DNA of 64,000 nt, taken from contig JACPAV010000006.1 of the NCBI GenBank assembly GCA_016180645.1, forward strand, positions 62,001 to 126,000. Direction: 5' to 3'. Made by a program: the position numbers and the translations under genes. Below, piece by piece: positions 7,921 through 18,295 of this stretch. The notes beneath the pieces were generated by a model. That model did not search any database, had not been told where the DNA came from, and saw only the letters and a program-made list of their open reading frames with translations. This DNA is from Nitrospirota bacterium (GTDB taxonomy: Bacteria > JACPQY01). Each line of letters opens with the position of its first letter. The first letter of the stretch is position 1.

Positions 7921-10179
7921 TTATCCCACGGCCCCCAGTTCCAACCGCCCCTGCCATTTCCTAAGGAGAATTCGCCGGGTCTCACGGTGCTCGGGGCGCG
8001 AGAGGTCCGAATCCGTTTCCAATGTCTTGTCCGCCCAGTCCCGCGCTTTCCGCAGAAGGCTGACATCCGTAACCAAATTGCCGAGGTGGAATTCCGGAAT
8101 GCCGGATTGTCTCACGCCAAGGAATTCGCCCGGCCCCCGGATGCGGAGGTCTTCATCGGCGATCTCAAAGCCATTCTGGGTACGCGTCATGATTTCCAGC
8201 CGGCGGGCCGAGTCCCCTCCGACTCCCCCCCCCCCGGCCACCAGCAGGCACGTGGAGGGAGCCGAGCCTCGCCCGACCCGCCCCCGCAACTGGTGGAGTT
8301 GCGAAAGCCCGAACCGCTCGGCGTGCTCCACCACCATGACCGTGGCGTTGGGCACATCGATACCCACCTCGACCACCGTCGTCGAAACCAGGATATCGAT
8401 CCGGCCTTCACCGAAACTCCGCATGATCTTGTCCTTGTCCTCCTCCTTCATCCTCCCGTGGACCAGCCCCACACGCAAGTCCGGAAATATCCGCTTCTGG
8501 AACTCTTCGGCCATCCGGACCGCGTTTTTCAGATAGAGCTTTTCGGATTCTTCGATGAGAGGATACACGATGAAGGCCTGATGGCCTTTTTTCACTTCAT
8601 CGTGGACGAACTTGTAGTACCGGGCGCGCTGGGATTCCCGGACCACGCGCGTGGCCACCGGCTGCCTACCGGGTGGGAGTTCGTCCAACGTGCTGACATC
8701 GAGATCGCCATACAGAGTCATGGCCAAGGTCCGCGGGATCGGCGTCGCCGTCATGCTCAGAACATGGGGAGAAGTTCCTTTACCCATCAGGATGGCACGT
8801 TGGGCCACACCGAATCGATGCTGTTCATCCACCACCACAAGTCCCAACCGCCCGAATTCGACGCGATCCTGGATCAGGGCGTGCGTTCCCACAACGATCT
8901 TGCACAAGCCTGACTTGAGATCGGACGCGATGCGTCGACGCTCCTGCGGGCCCATGCGACCGGTCAGAATTTCCACTCGAAGTTTCAAAGGCCCAGCCCA
9001 CGCTTGCAGCGTACGGTGGTGTTGCTCCGCCAGGATTTCCGTCGGCGCCATGAAGACGGTTTGGAACTCATTCTCCGCAGCGTTCAACGCCGCCAGAAAG
9101 GCCACCACGGTTTTTCCGCTTCCGACATCGCCCTCAAGGAGCCGGTGCATGGGGACCGGACGCCGCAGATCCGCGGTCACCTCGCCCAGGCAGCGCTCCT
9201 GCGCCGCGGTAAGGGCGAATCCCAAGCCGGCCTTCGCCCGTCCGGCCAACTCCCCCTGGATTTCGAAGGCATGTCCTCTTTGCTTTTGCAGCGAGCGCTT
9301 CCTGAGCAGCAACCCCAGACCGAGCAGATAAAACTCCTCAAGAATGATTCGGCGTTGGCAGGGTGAGCGTCTCGACAAAAGTTTCACCAGATCGTCGTCG
9401 CCCGCCGGGAAATGGACTTTTTCCAGCGATGGAGCCAGCGCCGGGAGGCGTTCGGTTCGTTCAAGGGCCGGCGGCAGGGCCGAGCGAACCGATGAGGCCG
9501 CCGAGTTCAGCGCCTCGCGCATGATCGTTCGGATGCGTCTCGAACTCAGTCCGCCAATCTCGGTATAGACGGGGACCAGGCGGCCGAAATGAAGCGACGG
9601 GACAGACCCGGTACCCAGCGGCGACGTCGGAACTGCTCCCGCCGTTTCGGAAATGAGTTCGATTCCCGGATGGATGATTTCCCGCCGACCCCGAAACGTC
9701 CGTACCTGGCCAATGAGCACCATCTCCAGTCCCGGCTTGAAAACCGCTTCGTATCCCGCCCGAAATTGAAACCAGCGACCGGTCAGATAGCCGGTTCCAT
9801 CGGAGAAGACGACGTCCAGCACCCTTCTTCCTCCTCGAAGGAATCCCAATTTGGAATGAACGACACGGCCGACGGTGGTCGCATCCTCACCGGCCCGCAG
9901 TTGGGAGAAAGGGGTGATACGGCGCCGGTCCTCATAGGATCGGGGAAAGAAGTAGAGGAGGTCCGCCATCGTCTCAATCCCCGACTTCTGGAAAATCGAA
10001 CCGATCTTCGGCCCGACACCCCGCACATACCGCACCTGCTTCTCCAACATGGATTCCGATCGAGGTCCCGGTGGAGGACCGGACGTAGAGGATGAGCGAG
10101 GGGGATTACTCTGGAGATCCAGGGAGCCGGGGTCTTGGATGGAGGAAGCGTCAGGCGGCGATTCCAAGGGTGGATTCAA
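7921..10179 (-). CDS. recG: ATP-dependent DNA helicase RecG
   Basis: Branch-migration helicase that rescues stalled forks and processes Holliday junctions. The 752 residues contain the N-terminal wedge/OB region beginning at LEKQVRYVRGVGP (about 45), Walker A GDVGSGKT, the DEQHRFG box, TATPIPRT and a second RecA lobe ending QLRGRVGRG. The frame extends to a TTG at 10179 that overlaps the greA stop by 4 bases. An ATG at 10050 begins right at the conserved domain, and the 43 residues before it are Pro/Ser-rich, so the shorter start is a real alternative. A Gly-rich loop (residues 640-650, AGGGGVGG) is an unusual small insertion. Confidence 0.94.
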   Translation of the reverse strand: MNPPLESPPDASSIQDPGSLDLQSNPPRSSSTSGPPPGPRSESMLEKQVRYVRGVGPKIGSIFQKSGIETMADLLYFFPRSYEDRRRITPFSQLRAGEDATTVGRVVHSKLGFLRGGRRVLDVVFSDGTGYLTGRWFQFRAGYEAVFKPGLEMVLIGQVRTFRGRREIIHPGIELISETAGAVPTSPLGTGSVPSLHFGRLVPVYTEIGGLSSRRIRTIMREALNSAASSVRSALPPALERTERLPALAPSLEKVHFPAGDDDLVKLLSRRSPCQRRIILEEFYLLGLGLLLRKRSLQKQRGHAFEIQGELAGRAKAGLGFALTAAQERCLGEVTADLRRPVPMHRLLEGDVGSGKTVVAFLAALNAAENEFQTVFMAPTEILAEQHHRTLQAWAGPLKLRVEILTGRMGPQERRRIASDLKSGLCKIVVGTHALIQDRVEFGRLGLVVVDEQHRFGVAQRAILMGKGTSPHVLSMTATPIPRTLAMTLYGDLDVSTLDELPPGRQPVATRVVRESQRARYYKFVHDEVKKGHQAFIVYPLIEESEKLYLKNAVRMAEEFQKRIFPDLRVGLVHGRMKEEDKDKIMRSFGEGRIDILVSTTVVEVGIDVPNATVMVVEHAERFGLSQLHQLRGRVGRGSAPSTCLLVAGGGGVGGDSARRLEIMTRTQNGFEIADEDLRIRGPGEFLGVRQSGIPEFHLGNLVTDVSLLRKARDWADKTLETDSDLSRPEHRETRRILLRKWQGRLELGAVG

Positions 10180-10661
10180 GCCGCGTCGCCGATGGTGACG
10201 ATCTTGTATTCCTTGAGCCCCCCGGGCGCTTCCACCTCCACCAGATCACCCGGTTTCTTGCCCAGCATGGCCTTCCCGAGGGGGGACTGAATCGAAATCT
10301 TTCCATCCTTTATGTTGCTTTCCTCGGGGCCCACGAGGAGATAGCGCGTGACCCGCTTGCTCGACGTCTCTTCCAGCGTGACCCGCGAACCGAAAACGGC
10401 CACGTCCGTCCGCGCCATGGAGGGGTCGATCACCACGGCCCGGGCCAACTTGTCCTCCACTTCGAGGATTCGCCCCTCAACCCATCCCTGCCTGTCTTTG
10501 GCGGCCTCGTACTCCGCATTCTCGGAGATGTCTCCGTGCGCCCGCGCATCGATCAACTGCTGAATAACCTTCGGCCGATCCACGCTCTTCAGCTTTCGTA
10601 GTTCTTCTTCAATCTTCTTCTTGCCTTCCGGCGTCATCGGAATGGGCACGTTGTTGCTCAT
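10176..10661 (-). CDS. greA: Transcription elongation factor GreA
   Basis: Stimulates cleavage of backtracked RNA by RNA polymerase. The 161-residue protein has the N-terminal antiparallel coiled coil (about 9-80) with the conserved DISENAEYEAAKDRQ stretch holding the acidic tip, then the FKBP-like C-terminal domain ending in SPLGKAMLGKKPGD. An AAGGAGG ribosome site precedes the ATG. It sits between carB (22 bases upstream) and recG (4-base overlap). Confidence 0.94.
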   Translation of the reverse strand: MSNNVPIPMTPEGKKKIEEELRKLKSVDRPKVIQQLIDARAHGDISENAEYEAAKDRQGWVEGRILEVEDKLARAVVIDPSMARTDVAVFGSRVTLEETSSKRVTRYLLVGPEESNIKDGKISIQSPLGKAMLGKKPGDLVEVEAPGGLKEYKIVTIGDAA

Positions 10662-10683
10662 CGTGTGTGGTTCCTCCTTGGTA

Positions 10684-13600
10684 TCAAGCGGCCGCGCTCA
10701 GGTCTCGTTCCTGATAGTAACTTTGCAGGCATTTCACCCCCATCTCCCCCTGGCGGAGGGCCTCCGCCGCGCGCGAGACCGCCTGGGCGCCTTCAACGGT
10801 CGTGTAGTAGGGGATGTTTTTTCGAATCGCCGTCGCTCGGATCGGATACGAGTCCTGAACATCGGCGGCACCGGACGTTGTGTTGATCACAAGCGCCACG
10901 CCTTCCTTCTCCACCAAGTCGAGAATGTTGGGGCTTCCTTCTTTGACTTTCTTGATGATATTTACATGGATCTCGCCACCGGAAGCGGACTCCATGTATT
11001 GGCCTGTGCCGCGCGTGGCGTAGAGCCTGAACCCAAGACGGAAGTACCGCCTGGCCACATCCAGGATCGCCGGTTTGTCCGCGTTTTTCACGCTTAGGAA
11101 GATATTTCCGCTCGAAGGCAGGGGCATTCCGGCGGCAACCTGCGATTTCGCAAATGCGATTTCGAAACGGTCGTCGATCCCCATCACTTCGCCCGTCGAT
11201 TTCATCTCCGGGCCAAGGAGCGGATCCACGCCTGGGAATTTCGTGAAAGGGAGCACGGCCTCCTTCACGCTCACGTAGGAAGGGGTCATCTCTTTGGTGA
11301 ACTTGAGCTCCTCCAGCGTGCGACCCACCAGCACCTTGGTCGCCAGTTTGGCCAGGGGGACCCCGATGGCTTTGCTCACAAACGGGATGGTTCGGGATGC
11401 GCGAGGATTCACTTCGAGGATATAGACCTCCTCGTCCTTCACCGCGAACTGCACGTTCATGAGACCGACAACTCGGAGCGCCGCGGCGAGCCGCTTCGTC
11501 TGCTCCCGGATCTGCTCCGTCACGCGCAGGGAAAGCGAGTACGGCGGCAGCGCGCAGGCGCTGTCTCCCGAGTGGATTCCCGCCTCCTCGATATGTTGCA
11601 TCACTCCGCCGATGACGGTGGTGCGGCCGTCGCTGATGGCGTCCACGTCCACCTCCGTCGCGTCCTTCAAGAACTGATCGATGAGAACCGGATGATCGGG
11701 CGAAACCCAGATCGCCTCCTTCACGTACCGCCCCAGCATGGCCTCATCATAAATGATTTCCATCGCGCGCCCGCCCAGAACGTAGGAGGGACGAGTCAGA
11801 ATAGGATACCCGATCCTGCCGGCCACGGTGAGGGCCTCTTTGAGAGAATAGGCAAGACCGCTCCGCGGCTGCCGGAGCTTCAGCCGGCGGACAAGTTTTG
11901 AAAACAACCCGCGGTCCTCGGCGATATCGATGGAACGCGGTGAGGTTCCGAGAATCGGCACCCGCGCCCTGGCCAGCGGCACCGCGAGCTTGAGCGGCGT
12001 CTGGCCTCCGAACTGGATGATGACGCCCTCCGGCTTCTCGCGACGAATAATGCTCATCACATCTTCGTAGGTCAGCGGCTCGAAGTACAGGCGATCCGAG
12101 GTGTCGTAGTCCGTGCTCACCGTTTCCGGATTGCAGTTGACCATGATGGCTTCGAAATCCTCCTCCCGGAGGGCGAACGAGCCGTGGACACAGCAGTAGT
12201 CGAACTCGATCCCCTGACCGATGCGGTTCGGCCCCCCGCCGAGGATGATGACCTTCTTCCGGCCCGTCGGCGGCATTTCGTCCTCCGATTCGTAGGTCGA
12301 GTACAAGTACGGGGTCTGGGCCTCGAATTCCGCGGCGCACGTATCCACGGCTTTGTATACCGGTTGCACCTTCCATTTCTCCCGCAATACTCGGACCTGC
12401 GATTCAGGCAGACCGGTGAGCTGCCCGATCCGGATGTCGGACAGTCCGATTTCCTTCGCGTGCCGGAGAATGGAACGTCCCCTCGAAACCCGCCCCTTCC
12501 GGAAATCTTCCCGTGCCCGGGCGACGGCGGCCTCCGCATCGATGACCTGGGCCAGATTATCCAGGAACCAGGGATCGACTCCCGTGCGTCGATAGAGATC
12601 CGCAACCGTCACCTTCATCCGAAGGGCTTCCGCCAGCAGCCATAGGCGATCCGACGAAGGCCGTTTGAGCCTGCGAAGAAGCGCCTTCTTTCGCGCTGCC
12701 GGCTTGAGCGAAGCCCAGCTCGCATCCTTCAGGTAGAGCCCATGCACGTCGATCTCGAGGGAACGGACCGCCTTGAGGAGCGATTCCTTGAACGTCCGGC
12801 CGATGGCCATGACCTCCCCCACCGATTTCATCTGCGTGGTCAGCACGTTGTCCGCGGCCTTGAATTTCTCGAAGGTGAAGCGCGGAATTTTCGTCACGAC
12901 GTAGTCGATGGTCGGCTCGAAGCAGGCGGGGGTCTTCTTCGTTATGTCATTCGGGATTTCGTCGAGCGTATATCCCACAGCCAGGAGCGCCGCGATTTTG
13001 GCGATGGGAAAACCCGTCGCCTTGGAAGCCAATGCCGAACTCCGCGAAACACGGGGATTCATCTCGATCGCGAGCACCCGGCCGGTTTTCGGATGCGTGG
13101 CAAATTGGATGTTGGACCCACCGGTATCCACGCCGATTTCGCGGATGATCTTGATCGAGGCATCGCGGAGGATCTGGTACTCCTTGTCGGTCAGCGTCTG
13201 GGCGGGCGCCACGGTGATGCTGTCGCCGGTGTGAACCCCCATCGGATCGAAGTTCTCAATCGGGCAAACGATGACGACGTTGTCTTTTCGATCGCGCATG
13301 ACTTCGAGCTCGTATTCTTTCCATCCCATTACCGATTCTTCCACAAGTACTTTGTGCACGGGACTGAGCTCCAGTGCCCACTCGATGGCTCCCTTGAGCT
13401 GTTTCGGAGTATGCGCGATGCTCCCGCCGGTTCCTCCCAGCGTAAACGATGGACGCAAAATCAGCGGATACCCGACCTCATCCGCAAAATCAGAGGCTTC
13501 CTGCACCGAGCCGACATAGGCGCTCCGCGGACATTCCAGGCCCACCCGGCGCATCGATTCCTTGAACAGCGCGCGGTCCTCTGCCTTCCGGATCGCCTCA

Positions 13601-13959
13601 ACACCCGCGCCGATCATCTCCACATTGAATTTCTTCAAGACACCGCGCTCGGCAAGATCCAATGCGAGATTGAGTCCGGTCTGACCGCCGAGAGTGGGAA
13701 GAAGGGCTTCAGGCCTCTCCCGCTCGATGATTTTGGCCACCGCGTCCACCGTGAGCGGCTCCACGTAGGTTCGGTCCGCAAATTCGGGGTCCGTCATGAT
13801 GGTGGCCGGATTCGAATTCACGAGGATCATCTTGTAGCCCTCTTTGCGGAGGATCTTACAAGCCTGGGTTCCGGAGTAGTCGAATTCACACGCCTGGCCG
13901 ATGACGATCGGGCCGGAGCCGATGAGCAGGATCTTCTCGATGTCCGTCCTCTTAGGCAT
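10684..13959 (-). CDS. carB: Carbamoyl-phosphate synthase large subunit
   Basis: Makes carbamoyl phosphate from bicarbonate, ATP and ammonia delivered by CarA. It feeds both pyrimidine and arginine synthesis. The 1091 residues show the two ATP-grasp halves (about 1-400 and 555-935), the oligomerisation segment between them and the C-terminal allosteric MGS-like domain (about 940-1090). The start at 13959 ([17 protein letters not shown]) is the family start and overlaps the carA stop by 8 bases. A reading 6 codons longer, to 13977, is less likely. Confidence 0.96.
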   Translation of the reverse strand: MPKRTDIEKILLIGSGPIVIGQACEFDYSGTQACKILRKEGYKMILVNSNPATIMTDPEFADRTYVEPLTVDAVAKIIERERPEALLPTLGGQTGLNLALDLAERGVLKKFNVEMIGAGVEAIRKAEDRALFKESMRRVGLECPRSAYVGSVQEASDFADEVGYPLILRPSFTLGGTGGSIAHTPKQLKGAIEWALELSPVHKVLVEESVMGWKEYELEVMRDRKDNVVIVCPIENFDPMGVHTGDSITVAPAQTLTDKEYQILRDASIKIIREIGVDTGGSNIQFATHPKTGRVLAIEMNPRVSRSSALASKATGFPIAKIAALLAVGYTLDEIPNDITKKTPACFEPTIDYVVTKIPRFTFEKFKAADNVLTTQMKSVGEVMAIGRTFKESLLKAVRSLEIDVHGLYLKDASWASLKPAARKKALLRRLKRPSSDRLWLLAEALRMKVTVADLYRRTGVDPWFLDNLAQVIDAEAAVARAREDFRKGRVSRGRSILRHAKEIGLSDIRIGQLTGLPESQVRVLREKWKVQPVYKAVDTCAAEFEAQTPYLYSTYESEDEMPPTGRKKVIILGGGPNRIGQGIEFDYCCVHGSFALREEDFEAIMVNCNPETVSTDYDTSDRLYFEPLTYEDVMSIIRREKPEGVIIQFGGQTPLKLAVPLARARVPILGTSPRSIDIAEDRGLFSKLVRRLKLRQPRSGLAYSLKEALTVAGRIGYPILTRPSYVLGGRAMEIIYDEAMLGRYVKEAIWVSPDHPVLIDQFLKDATEVDVDAISDGRTTVIGGVMQHIEEAGIHSGDSACALPPYSLSLRVTEQIREQTKRLAAALRVVGLMNVQFAVKDEEVYILEVNPRASRTIPFVSKAIGVPLAKLATKVLVGRTLEELKFTKEMTPSYVSVKEAVLPFTKFPGVDPLLGPEMKSTGEVMGIDDRFEIAFAKSQVAAGMPLPSSGNIFLSVKNADKPAILDVARRYFRLGFRLYATRGTGQYMESASGGEIHVNIIKKVKEGSPNILDLVEKEGVALVINTTSGAADVQDSYPIRATAIRKNIPYYTTVEGAQAVSRAAEALRQGEMGVKCLQSYYQERDLSAAA

Positions 13960-15202
13960 GCCCAGCCGCCCCCTCATCCATCATCTTGAGGAACCGGTCG
14001 AAAAGGTAGCTCGCGTCATGCGGCCCAGGGGACGCCTCGGGGTGGTACTGCACGGAGAAGACCTGCAGCTCCGTGTGCCGCATCCCCTCCACAGTCCGAT
14101 CATTCAGATTGAGGTGCGTGATTTTCAGTCCCTTTGCGAGTGAATTATCGGCCGTCATGCCCACCGTCCGTGGATCGACGGCGAAACCATGGTTCTGGCT
14201 CGTGATCTCAATCTTTCCCGTTTCCAAGTCCGCCACGGGGTGGTTCGCTCCATGGTGTCCATATTTCAGCTTGAACGTTTTCCCGCCGAACGCCAGTCCC
14301 AGGATCTGGTGCCCGAGGCAGATGCCGAAGATCGGTTTCTTCCCCAGCAGTTTTCTCACGTTCTCGATGGCGTATGTGACGGCTTCGGGATCACCCGGCC
14401 CGTTGGACAGAAAGATGCCGTCCGGCTTCCATTCGAGAACTTGCTCGGCGGACGTGGAGGCCGGGACCACTCGAACCCTGCACCCGGCTGAGGCCAACAT
14501 GCGAAGGATATTCCACTTGATCCCGTAGTCGAAGGCGACGACGTTGAACGATCGTTGGCGCTCATCCCCACCCTCACCCTCCCCCTTCGAGGGGGAGGGG
14601 AATTCTTGAGGCCCTTCCCCCCTTGAGGGGGAAGGTGCGGATGGGGGGGTCCGAAGGACGCCCTTCCAGTCGAAGGCTGTTGGCGTCGTGACATCGCGCA
14701 CCAGATCGACACCTACGATGCTCGGAAGGGCGCGCGCTTTTTCCGCCAAAGTTTTCGGATCAAGCATTTCAGTGGAGATGATTCCCTGCATGGCGCCTCG
14801 CTCACGCAGCCGGCGCACGAGCGCGCGGGTATCCAGGCCCTGAATGCCCACGATTCCGTGTTTCTCCAGATAGCGCCCGAGCGAGCCGCCCGAGCGGAAA
14901 TTGCTGGGCCGGTCCCAATACTCTTTCACGATGAATCCCTGGACATGGGGCTTGGATGACTCTACGTCATCCTCGTTCACGCCATAGTTTCCGATTTCGG
15001 GATAGGTCATGACCACGAACTGGCCGCGATAGGAGGGGTCCGTCAGGATCTCCTGGTAGCCGGTCATCGCCGTGTTGAAAACCACCTCGCCCGTGGTTTC
15101 GCCTTCCGAACCGAAGTTCGTGCCCTCATAGATTGTTCCATCCGCAAGGGCGAGCAGCGCGGGGCGAGGTCTTCCAGCGCGGAGGAACTTGGCTTTTCTC
15201 AT
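13952..15202 (-). CDS. carA: Carbamoyl-phosphate synthase small subunit with an in-frame palindromic insert
   Basis: Glutaminase subunit of carbamoyl-phosphate synthase. The 416 residues comprise the N-terminal CPSase_sm domain (about 13-175) and the class I GATase domain (about 218-410) with the nucleophile Cys in GICLGHQ and the His-x-Glu pair in QYHPEAS. Between them, residues about 185-216 (Pro/Ser/Gly/Glu-rich, two copies of an SPS-K/R-GEG motif) have no counterpart in the family. They are encoded by a dispersed DNA repeat that also occurs in two intergenic regions of this window. The frame and all catalytic motifs are intact, so the protein is probably functional. Start and stop overlap pyrC and carB by 4 and 8 bases. 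Confidence 0.95.
   Translation of the reverse strand: MRKAKFLRAGRPRPALLALADGTIYEGTNFGSEGETTGEVVFNTAMTGYQEILTDPSYRGQFVVMTYPEIGNYGVNEDDVESSKPHVQGFIVKEYWDRPSNFRSGGSLGRYLEKHGIVGIQGLDTRALVRRLRERGAMQGIISTEMLDPKTLAEKARALPSIVGVDLVRDVTTPTAFDWKGVLRTPPSAPSPSRGEGPQEFPSPSKGEGEGGDERQRSFNVVAFDYGIKWNILRMLASAGCRVRVVPASTSAEQVLEWKPDGIFLSNGPGDPEAVTYAIENVRKLLGKKPIFGICLGHQILGLAFGGKTFKLKYGHHGANHPVADLETGKIEITSQNHGFAVDPRTVGMTADNSLAKGLKITHLNLNDRTVEGMRHTELQVFSVQYHPEASPGPHDASYLFDRFLKMMDEGAAGHA
14563..14652. repeat. Dispersed palindromic repeat, copy A, inside carA
   Basis: Two adjacent hairpins, CTCCCCC-TTCGA-GGGGGAG and CTTCCCCCCTTGAGGGGGAAG, are bounded by CATCCCCACCC and GGATGGGGGG. The same order and near-identical sequence appear intergenically at 19563-19652 and 30909-31048, all in the same orientation on the plus strand. 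In carA the length keeps the reading frame. Confidence 0.9.
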
Positions 15203-16635
15203 GCCGTCAGCGGGGTGTCCTGCTCCGGTTCGGAAGCATGACCTTCGGACGACGGATCAGCCAGACTCGCGGCCGTGCCAAAAGGTCTCGCCCAATCCGC
15301 CCGGTAACTCATGGTCCCCATACCGATGGTGTACGCCGTGTCTCCCGTGAAAGTCCAGTTCTCAAAGGCGGAGTTCCGGCTCTTCGATCTCAGCTCCGCC
15401 GCTTTCACCGTCCAACTCCGATGGGGGTCGAAAATCGCCAGAGAGGCCGGCCTGCCCTCCAGGATGCGCCCGTGGGAAAGATTGAAAACCTTGGAAGGAT
15501 TCAAGGACATCTTCTCCGCAAGCTGGAGATACGTCAGGACGCCTTTGTGCACGAGGAAAAGCCCGACCGCCAGGGCCGTCTCCAGTCCAATGACGCCAAA
15601 TGGAGCCGACGCAAACTCCACGCTCTTGTCATCCGCGGAATGCGGCGCGTGATCGGTAGCGATACAATCGATCGTTCCATCCTGGAGACCGTGGGCGAGC
15701 GCTTCGCCGTCCTTGATCGTTCGGAGGGGCGGATTCATCTTGAAATGGGTGTTGTACCCACCGTCGGCCATGAGCGATTCGTGCGTCAGCAGGAGATGGT
15801 GGGGCGTCACCTCCGCCGTCACCGGAAGCCCGTCATGCTTGGCCCGTCGGACCAGCTCCACGCTTCCCGCCGTGCTGATATGGGCAAGATGGAGCCGGGC
15901 CCCCGTCAATCCCGCCAGATGAATGTCACGCGACACCATGATCTCTTCCGCCTCGGCGGGCATGCCCTCCAGACCGAGTCGGGTTGAAACGACTCCCTCG
16001 TGCATAACGCCATGCGGGCACAAGGTCGAGTCTTCGCAGTGGGAGACGACCGGCAGGCCGAACGTCCGCGCATATTCGAGCGCCCGGCGCATGAGTCCTG
16101 AATCCAGAACCGGCTTGCCGTCGTCGCTCACGGCCACGATGCCGCCGCTTTTCATGTCGCCGATCTCGGCGAGTTCTTTTCCCTGAAGCCCCTTGCTCGC
16201 CGCGCCGATCGGATGAACCTGCACGCCTTTGACCTCCGCGGCCTTCTTGAGAATGAATTCGGTAACCGCTCGGCAGTCGTTCACGGGCTGCGTATTCGCC
16301 ATCGCGCACACGGCGGTGAATCCGCCCCGCGCCGCCGCCGCGCACCCTGTTTTGACCGTCTCCTTGTACTCAAATCCCGGTTCGCGAAGATGGACGTGCA
16401 CATCCACGAGTCCCGGGAAGATCACAAGATCCCGCCCGTTGAGCACATCCAGCGACGAGCCCCTCATCCGGGCCCGCGCCCGTAGCACCTGTTGTTCCGC
16501 TTCCGCTCGGGCAATTTTCTTGACCAGTCCGTCTTCGATCAGTACGGATGCCGTTCCATCACTGTGCCGGTCGGGATCCACGAGCCGGATGGAATCGATG
16601 AGGAGGTTCAGGGGCCGATTCGCGTTGTCCATCAC
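15199..16635 (-). CDS. pyrC: Dihydroorotase
   Basis: Zinc amidohydrolase that cyclises carbamoyl aspartate to dihydroorotate. The 478-residue type I-like enzyme has the metal motif [10 protein letters not shown] (about 77-86), the later His ligands in HCEDS and HLAHIS, and the catalytic Asp in ATDHAPHS. It follows pyrB by 2 bases and overlaps carA by 4. The C-terminal 25 residues (Ser/Glu-rich) are an unconserved tail. The start could be either of two consecutive ATGs. Confidence 0.94.
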   Translation of the reverse strand: MMDNANRPLNLLIDSIRLVDPDRHSDGTASVLIEDGLVKKIARAEAEQQVLRARARMRGSSLDVLNGRDLVIFPGLVDVHVHLREPGFEYKETVKTGCAAAARGGFTAVCAMANTQPVNDCRAVTEFILKKAAEVKGVQVHPIGAASKGLQGKELAEIGDMKSGGIVAVSDDGKPVLDSGLMRRALEYARTFGLPVVSHCEDSTLCPHGVMHEGVVSTRLGLEGMPAEAEEIMVSRDIHLAGLTGARLHLAHISTAGSVELVRRAKHDGLPVTAEVTPHHLLLTHESLMADGGYNTHFKMNPPLRTIKDGEALAHGLQDGTIDCIATDHAPHSADDKSVEFASAPFGVIGLETALAVGLFLVHKGVLTYLQLAEKMSLNPSKVFNLSHGRILEGRPASLAIFDPHRSWTVKAAELRSKSRNSAFENWTFTGDTAYTIGMGTMSYRADWARPFGTAASLADPSSEGHASEPEQDTPLTA

Positions 16636-16637
16636 CG

Positions 16638-17579
16638 TCAGTTCACCGAGGTTCCGCGACCGATGAGGAGGTAGAGGACGGCCATCCTCACGGCCACGCC
16701 GTTTTCAACTTGTTCGAGGATGACCGACGCCTCTCCATCGGCCACCTCGCTGGCGATTTCGATGCCCCGGTTCATGGGGCCGGGGTGCAAAATGATCGCA
16801 CCCTTCCGGGCCTTTCCGAGCCTCTGGGCATTCAGACCGAACATTTGTGCATATTCGCGGACGCTCGGGAAAAGCGTTCCGCTCCCACGCTCCATTTGTA
16901 TCCGAAGCATCATGATCACGTCCGCGCCATCGATGGCCTCGTCCATGTCCGTGGTGACGCGCGCGCCAAGGCGGTCGATCTCGCGCGGAATCATGGTCCC
17001 GGGTCCGCAGAGCCACACCACGGCCCCCATCCGCGTGAAAGCAAAGAGATTGGAGCGGGCCACGCGGCTGTGCGCGATGTCTCCAATGATGGCGATCTTC
17101 ATTCCTTCGACCGGCCCCTTGTTCTCCTCCACCGTCATCAGATCCAGGAGGGCCTGCGTGGGATGTTCGTGCGAGCCGTCACCGGCATTGATCACCGCGG
17201 CCTTCACCGCCTTGGAAAGAAGGACGGGCGCGCCCGAGGCGGAGTGGCGGATCACGATGGCGTCCGGGGCCATCGCTTCGAGGTTCCGGGCGGTGTCCGC
17301 GAGGGTCTCACCTTTGGAGAGGCTCGATCCGGTCGCGCTGAAGGAGAGCGTATCGGCCGAAAGCCGTTTGGCGGCGATTTCGAAGGAGGACCGCGTGCGG
17401 GTGCTGGATTCCAGGAAAAGATTCACGATGGTCTTGCCGCGGAGCGCGGGGACTTTCTTTATGGCCCGCTGCGAAACCGACTTCATCGACTTGGCGGTAT
17501 CGACAATCGTCCGGATATCAGATTTTGTCAGGGGCTCGATCCCCCAGAGATGCTTCACGCTCAATTGGGCCATGGTCAA
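16638..17579 (-). CDS. pyrB: Aspartate carbamoyltransferase catalytic subunit
   Basis: Condenses carbamoyl phosphate and aspartate. 313 residues with the carbamoyl-phosphate motif [11 protein letters not shown] (about 57-67), HPTQALLDL, and LHPGPMNRG. No regulatory pyrI is present, which fits control through PyrR instead. It overlaps pyrR by 4 bases. Confidence 0.96.
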   Translation of the reverse strand: MTMAQLSVKHLWGIEPLTKSDIRTIVDTAKSMKSVSQRAIKKVPALRGKTIVNLFLESSTRTRSSFEIAAKRLSADTLSFSATGSSLSKGETLADTARNLEAMAPDAIVIRHSASGAPVLLSKAVKAAVINAGDGSHEHPTQALLDLMTVEENKGPVEGMKIAIIGDIAHSRVARSNLFAFTRMGAVVWLCGPGTMIPREIDRLGARVTTDMDEAIDGADVIMMLRIQMERGSGTLFPSVREYAQMFGLNAQRLGKARKGAIILHPGPMNRGIEIASEVADGEASVILEQVENGVAVRMAVLYLLIGRGTSVN

Positions 17580-18181
17580 CCCTCCACCACCACCTGATCC
17601 TTGCCGTCCTCCTCGGCAAGCATGACTTTAACTTTCTCGTCCCTGGAGGTCGGAATGTTTTTGCCCACGTAGTCGGCCTTGATGGGAAGCTCGCGGTGCC
17701 CGCGGTCGATGAGCACGGCGAGCTGGATGCTCTTCGGCCGACCGAAATCCACCAGCGCGTCCATGGCCGACCGCACCGTGCGGCCGGTGAAGAGCACGTC
17801 GTCCACGAGGACCACGATCTTGTCAGCCAGATCAAAGCTAATTTCCGTGCTCTTGAGTTCCGGCTGATTCTCACGATGGTCTAGGTCGTCGCGGTAAAGC
17901 GTGATGTCCACGGTTCCAAGAGGCGGTGATACATTTTCGATCTTGAGGATTTCATCGCGAAGACGCTGGGCCATCGTCACGCCGCGCGTCCGGACGCCGA
18001 TCAAGCTCAGACCGTCGAGGCCGTGATTGCGTTCAAGGATTTCATGGGCGATTCGCGCAAGGGCACGGCGAATTTCGTCGGCGGAGAGGACGGTACGGGA
18101 AGGCACTGGAGCACCGTGGGAACTCTTCGGGGGGGCCGCCTGAGCGGCGTAGGGACTCCTTGCTGATCGTGGCGTCGTCAT
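17576..18181 (-). CDS. pyrR: PyrR bifunctional regulator / uracil phosphoribosyltransferase
   Basis: UMP-responsive RNA-binding attenuation or translation regulator of pyr genes, with weak UPRTase activity. The 201 residues carry the PRPP loop [17 protein letters not shown] and the family [11 protein letters not shown]-like segment (here [10 protein letters not shown]). A 28-residue N-terminal extension rich in Ala/Pro/Ser precedes the usual start around [10 protein letters not shown]. First gene of the operon. Its AAAGGG ribosome site is directly adjacent to a hairpin with the PyrR loop consensus (see 18192-18209), suggesting autoregulation. Confidence 0.95.
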   Translation of the reverse strand: MTTPRSARSPYAAQAAPPKSSHGAPVPSRTVLSADEIRRALARIAHEILERNHGLDGLSLIGVRTRGVTMAQRLRDEILKIENVSPPLGTVDITLYRDDLDHRENQPELKSTEISFDLADKIVVLVDDVLFTGRTVRSAMDALVDFGRPKSIQLAVLIDRGHRELPIKADYVGKNIPTSRDEKVKVMLAEEDGKDQVVVEG

Positions 18182-18191
18182 ATCGCCCTTT

Positions 18192-18209
18192 CCGGTCTCT
18201 CCGGACCGG
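18192..18209 (-). promoter_or_regulatory. PyrR-binding RNA hairpin next to the pyrR ribosome site
   Basis: On the minus strand the sequence is CCGGTC-CGGAGA-GACCGG: a perfect 6-bp stem with a hexaloop that fits the known PyrR loop consensus CNGNGA. The AAAGGG Shine-Dalgarno follows within two bases and the ATG is at 18181. The distance from the predicted transcription start is only about 35-40 bases, too short for the antiterminator-terminator switch of Bacillus. Repression of translation, as described for mycobacterial PyrR, is the better fit. Confidence 0.75.
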
Positions 18210-18226
18210 ATTAAAAGGTCAGGGCC

Positions 18227-18254
18227 ACTATAGCGCCGTCTGGGAACTTGTCAA
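18227..18254 (-). promoter_or_regulatory. Sigma70-type promoter of the pyr operon
   Basis: On the minus strand TTGACA (18249-18254) and TATAGT (18227-18232) are 16 bases apart. Transcription would begin near 18220. It is the only strong promoter-like sequence I see ahead of the eleven closely spaced genes from pyrR to pilT/U. Confidence 0.7.
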
Positions 18255-18295
18255 ATCATTCCATACAGCCACTCGGACCATCGCGGCGGCGCGGG

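Noticed and set aside
12742-13989. Long plus-strand frame opposite carB, and similar ones opposite recG (7891-8913), sucA (20418-21614, 22596-23744) and hsdR (41684-42889)
   Set aside because: All mirror unambiguous enzymes on the other strand. The mirrored frame exists because of GC-rich third positions.
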